From an uncultured Flavobacteriales bacterium (GTDB lineage: Bacteria > Bacteroidota > Bacteroidia > Flavobacteriales_F > PHOS-HE28): 36,640 bases of DNA. The DNA lies in contig CALMYC010000099.1 in the NCBI GenBank assembly GCA_937873385.1, forward strand, positions 1 through 36,640, written 5' to 3'. Made by a program: the position numbers and the translations under genes. Of this stretch, positions 14,585 to 22,540 are shown piece after piece; position 1 is the stretch's first letter; every line of letters begins with the position of its first letter. The notes under the pieces are model-generated. The model saw only the letters and a program-made list of their open reading frames with translations, searched no databases and was not told where the DNA came from.

Positions 14585-15666
14585 GGCTCAAGTTCGTTCA
14601 TTGTTTGTTGCGTGCCCTCCATCACCATGGGGAGGTGAAGTTCGCACACCACCATGCTCCCCTCATTGAAGATCCGCAGTGATGCGCGCCTGCCGTAGAT
14701 GTGTTCCAGCCGCTGCTCCGTATTGCGCAAACCGATGCCGCCCCGTTTGCTGACTGCAGGGGTGAAGTGCCCGGAGTTGCGTACTTGGATCACTGCGGCA
14801 TCATGGTCCTGCCTGGCCTCCACGCACACTTCCCCACCTTCCTTGAGTTTGGCAATTCCATGCCGGACGGCGTTCTCCACCAGTGTTTGCAGCATCATGG
14901 GCGGCACCGGGAAGCGCTCCAGCCCTGGGTCCACATCAAAGGATATGCGCAAGCGCTCCTCGTAGCGCATGGCTTCCAGGGAAAGATAGGAACGCACCAT
15001 GTCGATCTCCTCGCCCAGGGGCACCGTTCTGCGCTTCACGGTGGACATGGCATTGCGCAGAATGGCACTGAGCAGTGTAATGGAGCTTTTGGCGCGCTCG
15101 GGATCCTCCCCGATCAATGCGCGGATGCTGTTGAGCGCATTGAACATGAAATGCGGATTGAGCTGACTGCGCAAATTCGAGAGCTGCCCCTCGCGGTTGG
15201 CCGCTTCAAGGCGTAAGGAGCGCAACTCTTCCAAGCGGCTCCGCACAATGTAATGGTATGCGGCATAGATCACTTCCCAAATGAACAATTGCAGCACCCA
15301 GCCCAGCATCACTTCCACCAGCCTCAACCCCGTGCCCCCCAACCAAGGTTCCGCTGCGCGGAAAAATGCGTCGTGGAGGGCTGCTTGCAGAAGGCCCGCC
15401 ATTGAGCCCAGCACCAGCGCACCAAGCAACATCCGCAGTAAGAGTGGCAGCATGGGCTGGTCCAGCCATCCCCACTCCTTGAAGCACATTCGCAGGGCGT
15501 GGCTGCTGACAATGCCGATGCAGGCCATGAGCACGCTCACTTGTGCCAATTTCCAAGTAAAGGAGCCTTCCAGCCAGCCGGGCAAGCCCAGCAACAACAT
15601 ATAGGCACCCCACCCCACGACCTGTGTGGTCCAATAAAGGATCAAATTGCGGCGCCGGGCGGACAT
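14581..15666 (-). CDS. LytS/YehU-type sensor histidine kinase
   Basis: A 361-residue inner-membrane kinase. Hydrophobic helices lie at about 8-30, 40-57, 72-96 and 116-140, with no large extracellular sensor domain. The His_kinase motif QLNPHFMFNALNSIRALI carries the phosphorylated His172, and the ATPase domain follows with the N-box ENAVRHG (Asn265) and the G-box RGGIGLRNTEQRLEHIYG (about 308-325). This is the standard Bacteroidota partner of LytTR regulators, and the response regulator follows with a 4-base overlap. A TAATTTG box 5 bases upstream of the ATG (15664-15666) predicts a leaderless message. The signal sensed is unknown. Confidence 0.94.
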   Translation of the reverse strand: MSARRRNLILYWTTQVVGWGAYMLLLGLPGWLEGSFTWKLAQVSVLMACIGIVSSHALRMCFKEWGWLDQPMLPLLLRMLLGALVLGSMAGLLQAALHDAFFRAAEPWLGGTGLRLVEVMLGWVLQLFIWEVIYAAYHYIVRSRLEELRSLRLEAANREGQLSNLRSQLNPHFMFNALNSIRALIGEDPERAKSSITLLSAILRNAMSTVKRRTVPLGEEIDMVRSYLSLEAMRYEERLRISFDVDPGLERFPVPPMMLQTLVENAVRHGIAKLKEGGEVCVEARQDHDAAVIQVRNSGHFTPAVSKRGGIGLRNTEQRLEHIYGRRASLRIFNEGSMVVCELHLPMVMEGTQQTMNELEP

Positions 15667-15671
15667 GGGGC

Positions 15672-15678
15672 CAAATTA
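15672..15678 (-). promoter_or_regulatory. -7 promoter element of the LytS/LytTR pair
   Basis: TAATTTG on the minus strand, 5 bases before the kinase ATG; divergent from the acpH promoter. Confidence 0.35.
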
Positions 15679-15768
15679 CCGGTGATGCCGGCGTTGACCG
15701 CCCTCCGATCCATGGACGGCAAGATTTGCCGCTTTCCCGGCCTGACCGGTACCGCACGACCTGCGCGG

Positions 15769-15776
15769 TACCTTTC
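15769..15776 (+). promoter_or_regulatory. -7 promoter element of the acpH-mltF pair
   Basis: TACCTTTC, one mismatch to TAnnTTTG, 11 bases before the ATG at 15788. Confidence 0.45.
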
Positions 15777-15787
15777 CGAACGCATAG

Positions 15788-16372
15788 ATGAACTTTTTAG
15801 GCCATCTTCTCGTATCCGGGAATGACCCCTTGGTGATCGTTGGCAATTTCATGGCCGACACTGTCAAAGGGCGTGACTTGTCCGGCTGGTCCGCCGGGCT
15901 TCAAAGGGGAATCCGGATGCATCGCATGATCGACAGCTACACGGACAACCACCCGCTCACCTTGATCGGCCGGGAGCGCTTGCGTGCGCACTGCGGAAAA
16001 TATGCGGGCGTGGCATTGGACCTGTTCTATGACCATGTTATAGCCAGCCAGTGGGGGCTGCTGGGCCCGGAGCCCCTGCCCGCCTATGCCCGGCACATGT
16101 ATGCGTTGCTGGAAGAACATGTCCAGGAGATGCCCGCCCGAGCGCAACACTTGTTGGGTTACATGTCCCGCAATGATTGGTTGGGCTCCTATGCCACGAT
16201 CCCCGGCATTGCCCGGGCGCTTTCCGGCCTTTCCGTGCGCGTGCCCGGAGGAGAAGTTCTCCAAGATGCCGAAAGCGTCCTCATTGCGCACCGATCTGAA
16301 TTTACGGAAGAGTGCATGCAATTCCTTCCTCAACTGCAAGCCCACTTAACCGAAGCAAATGCGTACGGCTGA
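15788..16372 (+). CDS. acpH: Acyl carrier protein phosphodiesterase
   Basis: A 194-residue member of the AcpH family, which removes the 4'-phosphopantetheine arm from acyl carrier protein. The order of metal-site residues fits the family: VGNFMADTVKGR (Asp24), GIRMHRMIDSYTDNH (His45, Asp49, His55) and LDLFYDH (Asp78, Asp82, His83). The N-terminus MNFLGHLLVS is also typical. Family members belong to the HD-like metal-dependent phosphohydrolases. Bacteroidota copies are often annotated this way without direct proof of ACP as substrate. The 3' end overlaps the transglycosylase gene by 14 bases. Confidence 0.9.
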   Translation: MNFLGHLLVSGNDPLVIVGNFMADTVKGRDLSGWSAGLQRGIRMHRMIDSYTDNHPLTLIGRERLRAHCGKYAGVALDLFYDHVIASQWGLLGPEPLPAYARHMYALLEEHVQEMPARAQHLLGYMSRNDWLGSYATIPGIARALSGLSVRVPGGEVLQDAESVLIAHRSEFTEECMQFLPQLQAHLTEANAYG

Positions 16373-17762
16373 ACTGATCGGTACAGGCTTGTTCGCCGCC
16401 TTGCTCGCCGTGCCTGCGGCGTGGAAGCCCGCGAATACCGGGCAGTTGCACCGGGATGAGAGCACCAAGCGGCCGCACGTGGCCAGGGACCTCGGTGAGA
16501 TCAATCGCGATACCCTTCGTGTGCTTGTGATCCGAGATCCGTTGACTTGGGAAGTGCGCACCGGAGCGATGACAGGCTTGGAATGGGAGCTGTTGGTGCG
16601 CTTCGCGAAGCGGCGGCATGTTCCGATCAAGGCAGTGCCCGTGGCCAGCCGCGATTCCATGCTGCTGATGCTGCAGAACGGGCAGGGCGACGTGATCGCC
16701 GCACAGCTTTCCGCCAACGGCTGGGCTTCGCCGAACTGTCATACAACGCAGCCATACCGCCGTGTGGCCCACGCCTATGCCAGGCCCCGCCCGGATGCGA
16801 AACAGGAAGGCCGAAGCGCAGGGGTTGATACGATCACCGTAAGCGCCTGGTCTTCATTTTTGGACAGCGCCGGGCGCTTGGCATTCGGGGAAGGCAAGGT
16901 TCCTTACCGGATCGTGGACAGGCTCCCTGCGGAGCTGCTGATCGCGACCGCGTTGGGCGGGCATGGGCCCTTGCTGGTCAGTGATGCGACCGCGGCGATG
17001 GAGGCCAAGCGGTTGCCCTTGGTGCAATTCGGGCCCCGGGAAGGAAGGTCTACTGCGCTGGTGTTCGCGGTGCGGACCAACGCACCCCACTTGCAACATG
17101 CACTGGACACATGGCTTGCCTCCGGCAAGGAGAAAGCGGCCCGTGATGCACTGATCGCCGCATACGACAACGGTTTGGACACCCGCGGGCCGCAACGTTC
17201 CTTCCGGGCCTTCACCATGGGCACCGACACCATTTCACCGTACGACAGCCTTTTCCAGGTCCATGCGGACAGCTTGGCGTGGGACTGGAAATTGCTTGCG
17301 GCCGTGGCATACAAGGAATCACGGTTTGACACTGCCGCAGTTTCAAAGGCCGGTGCGGGTGGCTTGATGCAAATGATGCCCACAACGGCAGCGCTGATGG
17401 GCGTGGCCAGCAGTGGCGGGGTTGATGCGCATATTCAAGGTGCTTCACGCTACTTGGCACGCCTGGACCGGATCTGGCAAGCCGACATCCCCTCTTCCAG
17501 CCAACGCTTGAAGTTTGTATTGGCGGCCTACAACGCCGGTCCTGGCCATGTAAAGGATGCCCAGCGCCTGGCAAAAGAGCTTGGCCTGAACCCATTGCGC
17601 TGGGACGACAATGTGGAGCGGGCCATGGTGCTGCTGAACCGCCCGGCCTATTTCAACCAACCCGGTGCCCGATCGGGGTATTGCCGTGGACAGGACACGT
17701 ATTGGTATGTACGTGACGTACTGAACTTGTTTGCCTGGCTGCGTGGCAAGCAGCCTTCCTGA
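16359..17762 (+). CDS. MltF-like membrane-bound lytic transglycosylase
   Basis: A 467-residue exported enzyme that cleaves peptidoglycan glycan strands with formation of 1,6-anhydromuramic ends. After a signal sequence (about 4-21), residues 50-275 form a solute-binding-protein-like domain (LRVLVIRDPLTWEV, then ELLVRFAKRRHVPIK), as in MltF. The SLT catalytic domain follows at about 295-455. It has LLAAVAYKESRFDTAAVSKAG with the catalytic Glu320, GGLMQMMPTTAALMG, and AAYNAGPGHVKDA. No lipobox is seen, so it may be soluble in the periplasm. The ATG at 16359 lies inside the acpH 3' end in another frame. A strong terminator follows 19 bases after the stop. Confidence 0.92.
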   Translation: MRTAELIGTGLFAALLAVPAAWKPANTGQLHRDESTKRPHVARDLGEINRDTLRVLVIRDPLTWEVRTGAMTGLEWELLVRFAKRRHVPIKAVPVASRDSMLLMLQNGQGDVIAAQLSANGWASPNCHTTQPYRRVAHAYARPRPDAKQEGRSAGVDTITVSAWSSFLDSAGRLAFGEGKVPYRIVDRLPAELLIATALGGHGPLLVSDATAAMEAKRLPLVQFGPREGRSTALVFAVRTNAPHLQHALDTWLASGKEKAARDALIAAYDNGLDTRGPQRSFRAFTMGTDTISPYDSLFQVHADSLAWDWKLLAAVAYKESRFDTAAVSKAGAGGLMQMMPTTAALMGVASSGGVDAHIQGASRYLARLDRIWQADIPSSSQRLKFVLAAYNAGPGHVKDAQRLAKELGLNPLRWDDNVERAMVLLNRPAYFNQPGARSGYCRGQDTYWYVRDVLNLFAWLRGKQPS

Positions 17763-17781
17763 ACAAGGAGGTGCCATGAAA

Positions 17782-17809
17782 AAGCCCCTTCCGATGCCGG
17801 AAGGGGCTT
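17782..17809. terminator. Bidirectional terminator between convergent genes
   Basis: A perfect 12-base-pair stem (17782-17793 with 17798-17809) with the loop ATGC, preceded by an A-run and followed by TT. It serves the transglycosylase gene on the left and the LPP20-type lipoprotein gene on the right. Confidence 0.85.
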
Positions 17810-17832
17810 GTCCTTTGCACACCTTGCGGTAC

Positions 17833-18426
17833 TTAGTGTGCCATCTTCTCCATTTCCTTGTCAAAGGTCTCCTTGAACTTCTCGTAATCATAGTCGATCT
17901 TCAGCTTGTCATCCTTGCTGAGCCGGTCGTTGTAGGCGGCCAACAGGTCCTGTGCACTGAGCTCGATGGCCACATAGCACTTGTAGTTCCCCGTGGTGTT
18001 CACCTTCATCATCTTTTCACAGATGGTCTTGGTTCCGGTGAGCTGCTGGTTCACCACCTCGCGGGCGAGGCTCTCATAGCGCTCTGCAGCCTCTTCCTTG
18101 TTGTTCATTTCGCGGCTGTTCACATAGTTGTCGACCACGGCTTTCACCTGGGTGTTGATGGCGCTGGCCATGTCGGCACGGGCATTGGAGAGCGCCTTCT
18201 TCTTGGCTGTGGCCTGGTCCATGCTTTCGCCCAGGTTGTTGGCACGGAAATTTTTCTCATCCGTAAAGAATTCAGGGCCTGAGCAGAGCACCTTCACTTC
18301 TGTTTCGCCACTGGGCGGGGCCGCGGCCTCAGCGGCTTTCTTCTTGCTTTTGCACGCGCTGAACCCGCCCACCAGCATCAGGGCGATCAGGGCGTAGCTG
18401 GAAAATTTGGCGGTAACGGTTTTCAT
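17833..18426 (-). CDS. Small LPP20-type lipoprotein
   Basis: A 197-residue lipoprotein. The signal peptide ends with the lipobox Gly-Phe-Ser-Ala-Cys (Cys25), followed by a basic Lys-Ser-Lys-Lys-Lys stretch and an Ala/Pro linker. The mature part contains a KALSNARADMASAINTQVKAVVDNYV helix region and a VNTTGNYKCYVAIELS segment, the pattern of LPP20/FlgP-like domains, where Ala-rich helices precede a short beta hairpin. The C-terminus is a charged helix. LPP20 proteins are outer-membrane lipoproteins; in Vibrio and Helicobacter relatives they assemble in rings or support motility (family knowledge). It is the last gene of the CsgG/LPP20 cluster but has its own TACTTTGC box 55 bases upstream. Confidence 0.72.
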   Translation of the reverse strand: MKTVTAKFSSYALIALMLVGGFSACKSKKKAAEAAAPPSGETEVKVLCSGPEFFTDEKNFRANNLGESMDQATAKKKALSNARADMASAINTQVKAVVDNYVNSREMNNKEEAAERYESLAREVVNQQLTGTKTICEKMMKVNTTGNYKCYVAIELSAQDLLAAYNDRLSKDDKLKIDYDYEKFKETFDKEMEKMAH

Positions 18427-18481
18427 GTTCTTCGTTTTAGGTGGTTTCCGGTTGTTGCTTTCCAAAGACGTGCCAAAGTGT

Positions 18482-18489
18482 GCAAAGTA
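18482..18489 (-). promoter_or_regulatory. -7 promoter element of the small LPP20-type gene
   Basis: TACTTTGC on the minus strand lies just before the stop codon of the upstream gene (18493) and 55 bases from the ATG, leaving a leader of about 50 bases, the longest in this window. Confidence 0.45.
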
Positions 18490-18492
18490 GCG

Positions 18493-19902
18493 TCAATGCC
18501 GGAGAACGGAATTGATCAATGCAGGCGCCACCTCATTCCGCATCTCCGCCGCGGCTTTCTTGTAGGCATCCAGCCCGGCCTTGGCATAATCCAGTTGAAT
18601 GCCCTTGAGCCCCTGTTTCCCCCCGGCATAGATCACTTCACTGGTCTTCCGGTCCCGGGCTTTCACGGTTTCATCCAACGCCACGGTGAAGAAGCCGTTG
18701 CTCTCCCCCATCCCGCGGGTGTCCGCGGAGACTTCAACGAGCAGGTCGGCATCCGCGTCACGGTCCACCTCGCGGAAGCCTTGGGCTGTCAGTGATTCCC
18801 TGATCGCCATGGCCAATGGGGCCTCTGCCATGGGCTTGCCCAAGTTGCTCTCACCGCCCCCCAACTTGAACTTCGGCATTACCCTTTCGATGGGCACCCG
18901 TGTCTCAGGAACGGTGAGGCTGCCGATCAGCGGCTTGGTGAACGAGGGATCAAGGTCTTTGCCCACCAGGGCTTCCGCATCCAACCGCACCACAAGTTCA
19001 AGGGTTCCAGTGCCGGCCTCGGGGCGCTCCACGGTGGTCCGGGCCCTGCCATCGGCATCCGTACTGCGGCTTTCGGAAAACTTGCCTCCCTGTCCGGGGT
19101 ATTCCACAGTGATCGGCAATTGTGCCAGGGGGGTTGAGCTACCGGTGAAGCTCGCGGTGATGAGCAACTGCCTTGCATAGCGGTTGGACCAATCCAGCAC
19201 GCACCGTTCAGGGATCACGGCAAGCCGTACGCCGCTGGCCATTTTCTGCAGTTCATTGAAGAGTTCGTTGGCCAAGGGGAAAGATCTCCCGTCCACCGTG
19301 GCCAGGTCGCTCTCGCCCCAATGATCCTTCATCGCCACCAGTCCGCGCAGGTCCAGGTCAAACGCACTTTTCAGGTCACCCATGGCCAAGGCGGTCTTCG
19401 CCCGGGAGTACATGTCCGTGGCCTGGTCCATGGCTTGTTGCTTGCGCTGTGCCTTGAGCCGGGCATATTCCGCCTTGTTGAGCCGGTAGTAGGTCCAGTA
19501 GGTGGTGCCGTCGTTGTAGCTGTCCACCAGCTCAAATCCTTCGATCCGTTCCTTGGTGCTCGTGGCAATGGTGCTGGTGAACTCTTCGTCAAACTTGTAC
19601 TTTCGGTCCAAGGTGTACAACAGGCTGTTTCCTTGCACGGTCACGCTGATCTCACTGGCCAGGTCGTTCAACGCATTTTTCTTGGCGGTTTCCTGGAAAT
19701 CCGCACGTGCCACCGGACAGGAACCGATACCGATGTAGTTCGCATCCGTAACAGGCCGCGACGTTACCCACGCCGGGCGGTCCGGTGCGGCAAGGACCTG
19801 TTTTTCCTCCTGGTGCAGGGCTTGCTTGGACCGGCAACCCGTGAAGGCCAGGAACAAGCCCACCCCAAGAAAAGCAAAATGGCCGGGGAACCTGCCTCTC
19901 AT
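18493..19902 (-). CDS. Large LPP20-domain lipoprotein
   Basis: A 469-residue lipoprotein with lipobox Ala-Phe-Thr-Gly-Cys (Cys23). Residues about 42-155 form an LPP20-like domain: RPAWVTSRPVTDANYIGIGS, then an Ala/Asn-rich helix (ETAKKNALNDLASEISVTVQ) and a WTYYRLNKAEY hairpin. About 155-230 is helical. The rest contains a carboxypeptidase-regulatory-like strand block at about 265-320 (PLAQLPITVEYPGQGG, then DADGRARTTVERP) and a C-terminal alpha/beta region with DADADLLVEVSADTRG. This architecture suggests an outer-membrane-anchored assembly factor, with no enzymatic residues visible. Its ATG overlaps the CsgG-like gene stop by four bases, so the two are translated together. Confidence 0.75.
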   Translation of the reverse strand: MRGRFPGHFAFLGVGLFLAFTGCRSKQALHQEEKQVLAAPDRPAWVTSRPVTDANYIGIGSCPVARADFQETAKKNALNDLASEISVTVQGNSLLYTLDRKYKFDEEFTSTIATSTKERIEGFELVDSYNDGTTYWTYYRLNKAEYARLKAQRKQQAMDQATDMYSRAKTALAMGDLKSAFDLDLRGLVAMKDHWGESDLATVDGRSFPLANELFNELQKMASGVRLAVIPERCVLDWSNRYARQLLITASFTGSSTPLAQLPITVEYPGQGGKFSESRSTDADGRARTTVERPEAGTGTLELVVRLDAEALVGKDLDPSFTKPLIGSLTVPETRVPIERVMPKFKLGGGESNLGKPMAEAPLAMAIRESLTAQGFREVDRDADADLLVEVSADTRGMGESNGFFTVALDETVKARDRKTSEVIYAGGKQGLKGIQLDYAKAGLDAYKKAAAEMRNEVAPALINSVLRH

Positions 19903-21281
19903 GGCAATTTGGCCGCGAGCTCCTGTTCAATGGTTTTCGCCATCGCCGAGGAAGTGTTGCGGAGCAATTGGTTGCCCAAGTCCAGGGTGGACTTCACTGT
20001 TCTGGGGGCGGCCAGTAGAGCGTTCAGTTCGCGCCGCGCCGAGCCGTTGGTGTTCACGGTGCCGTTCTGCATGGGGAGCAGCGCGGAAGCATTTCCATCA
20101 TAGGTCGCATACCAGGCGTGGTCGTCAGCTTGCTGGTCCACCACTTTGCTGAGCAGCACTTGGCCGGTTTCCAGTGAAACCAATTTGTAGCTGAAGGAGA
20201 TCTTCGCCTTGTTTTCCTGGTACAGCTCCGTGTATTTCACGGGGCGGTACTTGGTGAGGTAGGTGACCTCATTGGTTTCCTTGTCCACTTCCTTCACCTG
20301 GTAACTCTCATAGCCGTCCTTGGTGCTTCTGCGCAGCCGACCGGCATCCTCCCCGTAGGCCATCACATTGCCCATGACCACAGCCTTCGCCCCGAGGAGT
20401 TTACCGGCACTGACCGCCGTGGATTCATCCACTACACCGCTCATGCCCAACTTCTGTTCATCGAGGATCTTTTGCATGTTATCCCGGTCCACCACCTGGA
20501 TGAATGGATCATTGGCATCCACGATCGCGGAGATGACGTAGGCCTGCAATGTGGCGGCCTGCGCGGTCAAGGCCGGGCTTGCACCAGGAACACTGAAGGG
20601 CAGCACCGCAATGGCGTACCGGCCCTTGTCCACGCATTGCTGCTTCAGTGCCGCAGCATCCTTGTACACTGCGTTTGCGGCTACCACATTGTCAAATTTG
20701 CCGTAGGCCAAACGGAATTGCCCGGAAGCCAATGCTTGCTTACCAGCCAGGTAGAGAGGCTCCAAATAGGCGATCTGCTGCAGGCTGCCCGCATCCTTGT
20801 ACCCCGGTTCCAACTTCGCGATCTTGCCGAAAACGGTTTCAGCGGCGGCGTAGTCCTTCCCGTCCAGCAGGTCGTGCCCTTGGGTGTACAGTTGAACAAG
20901 GTACTCGCCCTTCACCTGCTTGTAATCCTGTGCGTAGCTATCCGGGACCTCCAACATAACGCCGGCCCGCTGCACCCGGTCCTGGTAGTCTTTGGCGGCC
21001 AAGTACGCATTGACAGCGGCCTCTTTGTCGTCCCCCACGCCAAATGCCTTGAAGAAGTTGCCCAGCTTATCGTTCAGCACCATCTGGCCGGTTTTCTTGA
21101 GGCCTACTTTGGCATCGATGTTCCGGGCGTTGCGTACGGCACTTTGCAAGTACATGTCCGCAGCCTCGGCATACATGCCGGCCTGGTCCAGTTTGGAAGC
21201 CTTTTTGGAAAAGGACCTGGAGCCTGAACAGGCAGCCAGCACCAACACCCCTGCGGCCAATGCGAAATACGGCGCTTTCAT
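19899..21281 (-). CDS. CsgG-domain lipoprotein
   Basis: A 460-residue lipoprotein with lipobox Val-Leu-Ala-Ala-Cys (Cys18). Residues about 25-215 are helical and repeat-like (AEAADMYLQSAVRNAR, AAETVFGKIAKLEPGYKDAG, AYGKFDNVVAANAVYKDAA), resembling tetratricopeptide units. From about 220 the CsgG/HfaB-type domain begins: GRYAIAVLPFSVPG, VDRDNMQKILDEQKLGMSG and SAGKLLGAKAVVMGNVMAY, followed by a beta-rich part with Thr/Tyr-rich strands. CsgG forms the outer-membrane secretion pore of curli; many distant relatives are accessory lipoproteins with no secretion role. No curlin gene (CsgA/CsgB) or CsgE/F is visible. The gene starts 27 bases after the DUF4476 gene and leads the two LPP20-type genes. 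Confidence 0.85.
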   Translation of the reverse strand: MKAPYFALAAGVLVLAACSGSRSFSKKASKLDQAGMYAEAADMYLQSAVRNARNIDAKVGLKKTGQMVLNDKLGNFFKAFGVGDDKEAAVNAYLAAKDYQDRVQRAGVMLEVPDSYAQDYKQVKGEYLVQLYTQGHDLLDGKDYAAAETVFGKIAKLEPGYKDAGSLQQIAYLEPLYLAGKQALASGQFRLAYGKFDNVVAANAVYKDAAALKQQCVDKGRYAIAVLPFSVPGASPALTAQAATLQAYVISAIVDANDPFIQVVDRDNMQKILDEQKLGMSGVVDESTAVSAGKLLGAKAVVMGNVMAYGEDAGRLRRSTKDGYESYQVKEVDKETNEVTYLTKYRPVKYTELYQENKAKISFSYKLVSLETGQVLLSKVVDQQADDHAWYATYDGNASALLPMQNGTVNTNGSARRELNALLAAPRTVKSTLDLGNQLLRNTSSAMAKTIEQELAAKLP

Positions 21282-21308
21282 TCGCTGGTGGGCGGTTTCC
21301 GTAGCGGA

Positions 21309-22286
21309 TCAACGGCTTTGGATGTACTTGTTCAGCTCATCCACGGAGCTGGAGAATCCGAACGCGTCGTTCACCTTGTAATAGTTGTTCCGGTCGCTAA
21401 CATGGTCATAGGCGAATTTGGCGAAATCCAGCTTGCTGTCCTCATAGCCAAAGAGGCCCATGATGGCCTTCACTTGGGCGGATGAGAAGCAGTTGCTGCC
21501 ACCGACCTGCTTGGCCAGGGTAAGCTTGGTATCCTCAAATCCCTTGTCACTGATGCTGGCCACGGCTTCGTTGAATTCCGCCGCGGTCATGGGCTGTGTG
21601 CATCCTGATCCGAAAGGCGGAGCATCAACCACCACCGGACCGGGTGCAACCTGCTCCTGAACGGAGTTGAACGAGGAGGAAGAGCTTGTCGTGGTGGTGG
21701 TCGTTGTCGTGGTCATCGTACTGGTTGCGGTTCCGCCCATGCCGTCGTTCACGGCCAAGCTCACCCCCGTTCCGTTCACATCCATGTTGACGTTGACATT
21801 CCCACCGGGCGTGCCGCTGGTGGTGGTAACCGAGGTGGTTTGCTGCACCGACCGGCCCGTCACCGGGTCCGTGCCGATGACTTCCGCATTGGCAGGCGCA
21901 TCATCCTTGAAATTGGTGGGCACGGGCCTATCCGACGCACTGGAGGGCGATGTGCCCAACGGAGCCTGTCCCTGCATGCGCAACACGCGTTGGCCTTTTT
22001 TATTGGTGGTAATGCGCAGGGTGTATTCCAAGCCGGGTTCCATCCACCCGTTTTGCTTCAGTGCAGGAATGGCCGGATCGGAGAAATTCACCACCAACAA
22101 AGGCGTGGCGTTCTTGATCCCCCGGGCTTCCACCCGTGCGGCTGGCTGGGCATTCCGGGTTACGCCGTCCACCAAAAGTGTGAACGTCTCCCCTGCGTCG
22201 GAGAATACGATGATATCGCTTGTTTGCGCCAGCAGACCGGGGATGTTGAGGAGCGTTGCAAGTGCGAGGGCGGAAAAATGCTTCAT
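21309..22286 (-). CDS. Secreted DUF4476-domain protein
   Basis: A 325-residue protein with a 20-residue signal peptide ending Gly-Leu-Leu-Ala before Gln-Thr-Ser. Residues about 23-105 form a beta domain that includes DIIVFSDAGETFTLLVDG and PLLVVNFSDP, typical of the N-terminal part of Bacteroidota DUF4476 proteins. A low-complexity linker (about 150-215) is rich in Asn, Thr and Ser and contains nine consecutive Thr followed by five Ser. The C-terminal DUF4476 domain (about 233-325) has FEDTKLTLAKQV, VKAIMGLFGYEDSKLDFAK and FAYDHVSDRNNYYKVNDAF. Function is unknown. It is probably the first gene of the CsgG/LPP20 cluster and has a TACTTTCG box 19 bases upstream. Confidence 0.86.
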   Translation of the reverse strand: MKHFSALALATLLNIPGLLAQTSDIIVFSDAGETFTLLVDGVTRNAQPAARVEARGIKNATPLLVVNFSDPAIPALKQNGWMEPGLEYTLRITTNKKGQRVLRMQGQAPLGTSPSSASDRPVPTNFKDDAPANAEVIGTDPVTGRSVQQTTSVTTTSGTPGGNVNVNMDVNGTGVSLAVNDGMGGTATSTMTTTTTTTTTSSSSSFNSVQEQVAPGPVVVDAPPFGSGCTQPMTAAEFNEAVASISDKGFEDTKLTLAKQVGGSNCFSSAQVKAIMGLFGYEDSKLDFAKFAYDHVSDRNNYYKVNDAFGFSSSVDELNKYIQSR

Positions 22287-22305
22287 CAGGTGGATCGTTG
22301 GTTTG

Positions 22306-22313
22306 CGAAAGTA
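22306..22313 (-). promoter_or_regulatory. -7 promoter element of the DUF4476/CsgG cluster
   Basis: TACTTTCG on the minus strand, 19 bases before the ATG at 22286; divergent from the ABC operon promoter at 22520. Confidence 0.5.
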
Positions 22314-22519
22314 ACGTTGTCCCCCATAGGCAAGTGTTGTGCCACAGACCCCGGGGCGCGGGCGGCAAGCAATGACGCGCGATCCGCCAGGTCTCCTTGC
22401 AATCCATGCCAGCACTGAACTTCCGGCGCCGGGTCCACCGGTGCCAAGGCCTCCCCTGCCGCCGGAACCATGCACCGACCGTTCATGTAGGGCACCACGT
22501 GCAACGGCCCGGTCCGGAA

Positions 22520-22527
22520 TACTTTCG
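22520..22527 (+). promoter_or_regulatory. -7 promoter element of the ABC efflux operon
   Basis: TACTTTCG followed by CACACC, 13 bases before the ATG at 22541. It excludes the longer in-frame start at 22397. The 200 bases between it and the divergent promoter hold no gene I can support. Confidence 0.5.
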
Positions 22528-22540
22528 CACACCGGTCAGC

